From the NCBI GenBank assembly GCA_946800325.1, contig OX326958.1, forward strand, positions 60,133,793 through 60,197,792: a stretch of DNA of 64,000 nt, written 5' to 3'. The notes beneath the pieces were generated by a model that was not told the DNA's origin, made no database searches, and saw nothing but the letters and a program-made list of their open reading frames with translations. Within the stretch, counting starts at the first letter, position 1. Every line of letters begins with the position of its first letter. Below are positions 63,827 to 64,000 of this stretch, piece after piece. The translations under genes were made by a program, and so were the position numbers. This DNA comes from Luzula sylvatica (lineage: Eukaryota; Streptophyta; Magnoliopsida; Poales; Juncaceae).

Positions 63827-64000
63827 CATTTGTATCATATCTTTTACTACATAACTTTTCAGCAAATTTCACAAACACTAAGAAAGTTTGTTTTTCGATT
63901 CAAAACAAGATTTTAACGCTTTGAGGAGTTCAAATAATGTGTTTCTAGATCATTTGTATCGTATCTTTTAGTACATAACTTTTGACCAAATTACACAAAC
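63827..64000 (+). repeat. Register jump at the right end of the window
   Basis: From about 63827 the sequence no longer follows E1 at 3475 bp but matches about 61096-61270. It shares TCATATC, TTCAGC, AATAATGTG and the rare TTTTGACC, the last found only near 61249 and 63982. This is a jump of about 2.73 kb (22 monomers). The HOR continues beyond the window. Confidence 0.8.

Larger units (their letters stand above)
1..64000 (+). repeat. Tandem satellite array, 124-bp monomer, about 516 copies
   Basis: The landmark ATCTTTTACT/ATCTTTTAGT returns every 124 bp from base 1 (1, 125, 249, 373, 497) to the end of the window. Departures are of one to a few bases, plus one 21-bp loss near 46460. All copies read the same way; no inverted monomer, foreign insertion or unique spacer was seen. 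The consensus counts to A 41, T 48, C 20, G 15. Both ends of the window cut through monomers, so the array continues on each side. Satellite blocks of this size and homogeneity are typical of centromeric, pericentromeric or subtelomeric heterochromatin in eukaryotes; which one applies here is inference. The family is not recognised by name. No gene of any kind is supported anywhere in the window. Confidence 0.99.

Noticed and set aside
1..64000. CRISPR-like array
   Set aside because: The whole 124-bp unit is conserved; there are no short identical repeats separated by unique spacers and no cas genes.
1..64000. Telomere repeats, G-quadruplex runs, tRNA or other small RNA genes, Pol III boxes
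   Set aside because: No TTTAGGG/TTAGGG-type series, no runs of three or more G in the needed spacing, and no cloverleaf or A/B box pair was found. Isolated GGG occurs only in single variants such as CTTTGGGCAG.

Overview
The whole 64 kb window is one uninterrupted tandem satellite array. The repeat unit is a 124-bp, AT-rich monomer (about 28% GC, counted on a hand-derived consensus). About 516 monomers follow one another head to tail, all in the same orientation. I see no gene, RNA gene, transposon, unrelated spacer or array edge on either strand. The window therefore lies inside a larger block of constitutive heterochromatin in a eukaryote, read from a long-read assembly. A centromeric or pericentromeric location is plausible but not shown by the sequence. 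I do not recognise the monomer as a named family. AT richness, monomer length and heavy higher-order organisation fit a plant or an invertebrate equally well.

The information lies in how variant monomers are ordered. Diagnostic substitutions (positions on a monomer whose base 1 is the A of ATCTTTTACT) are: 9 C/G, 22 C/T, 34 C/G, 41 T/C, 48 G/T, 49 T/C, 59 G/A, 64 A/G, 79 C/A, 89 A/T, 101 G/A, 107 T/C, 115-116 TT/GG, 118 G/A and 120 A/G/T. They form linked haplotypes that recur at fixed distances, which defines nested higher-order repeats (HORs). Layout: 1-2606, an 11-mer and two derived 5-mers; 2607-10190, a 16/17-mer HOR; 10190-11110, a dimer/trimer block; 11111-15130, a mosaic; 15131-21795, a 28-mer tandem pair (offset 3474); 21796-29425, a 33-mer pair (offset about 4090); 29426-38180, a 44-mer pair (offset 5455) with an inserted 11-mer pair; 34464-46460, a nearly identical 49-mer pair (offset 6076); 47160-53969, three copies of a 16-mer unit; 53970-58541, a displaced copy of 43.3-47.9 kb; 58542-63826, another 28-mer pair (offset 3475).

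The two ends (about 0-15 kb and 59-64 kb) are rich in the GG-type monomer (115-116). The middle (15-58 kb) is dominated by haplotypes carrying an XbaI site (TCTAGA). Private mutations and one 21-bp deletion allow some duplications to be ordered in time. Short open reading frames occur on the + strand, but they are by-products of the repeat and are not annotated as genes. All coordinates of HOR junctions are read by eye and are accurate to about one monomer unless a marker base is named.
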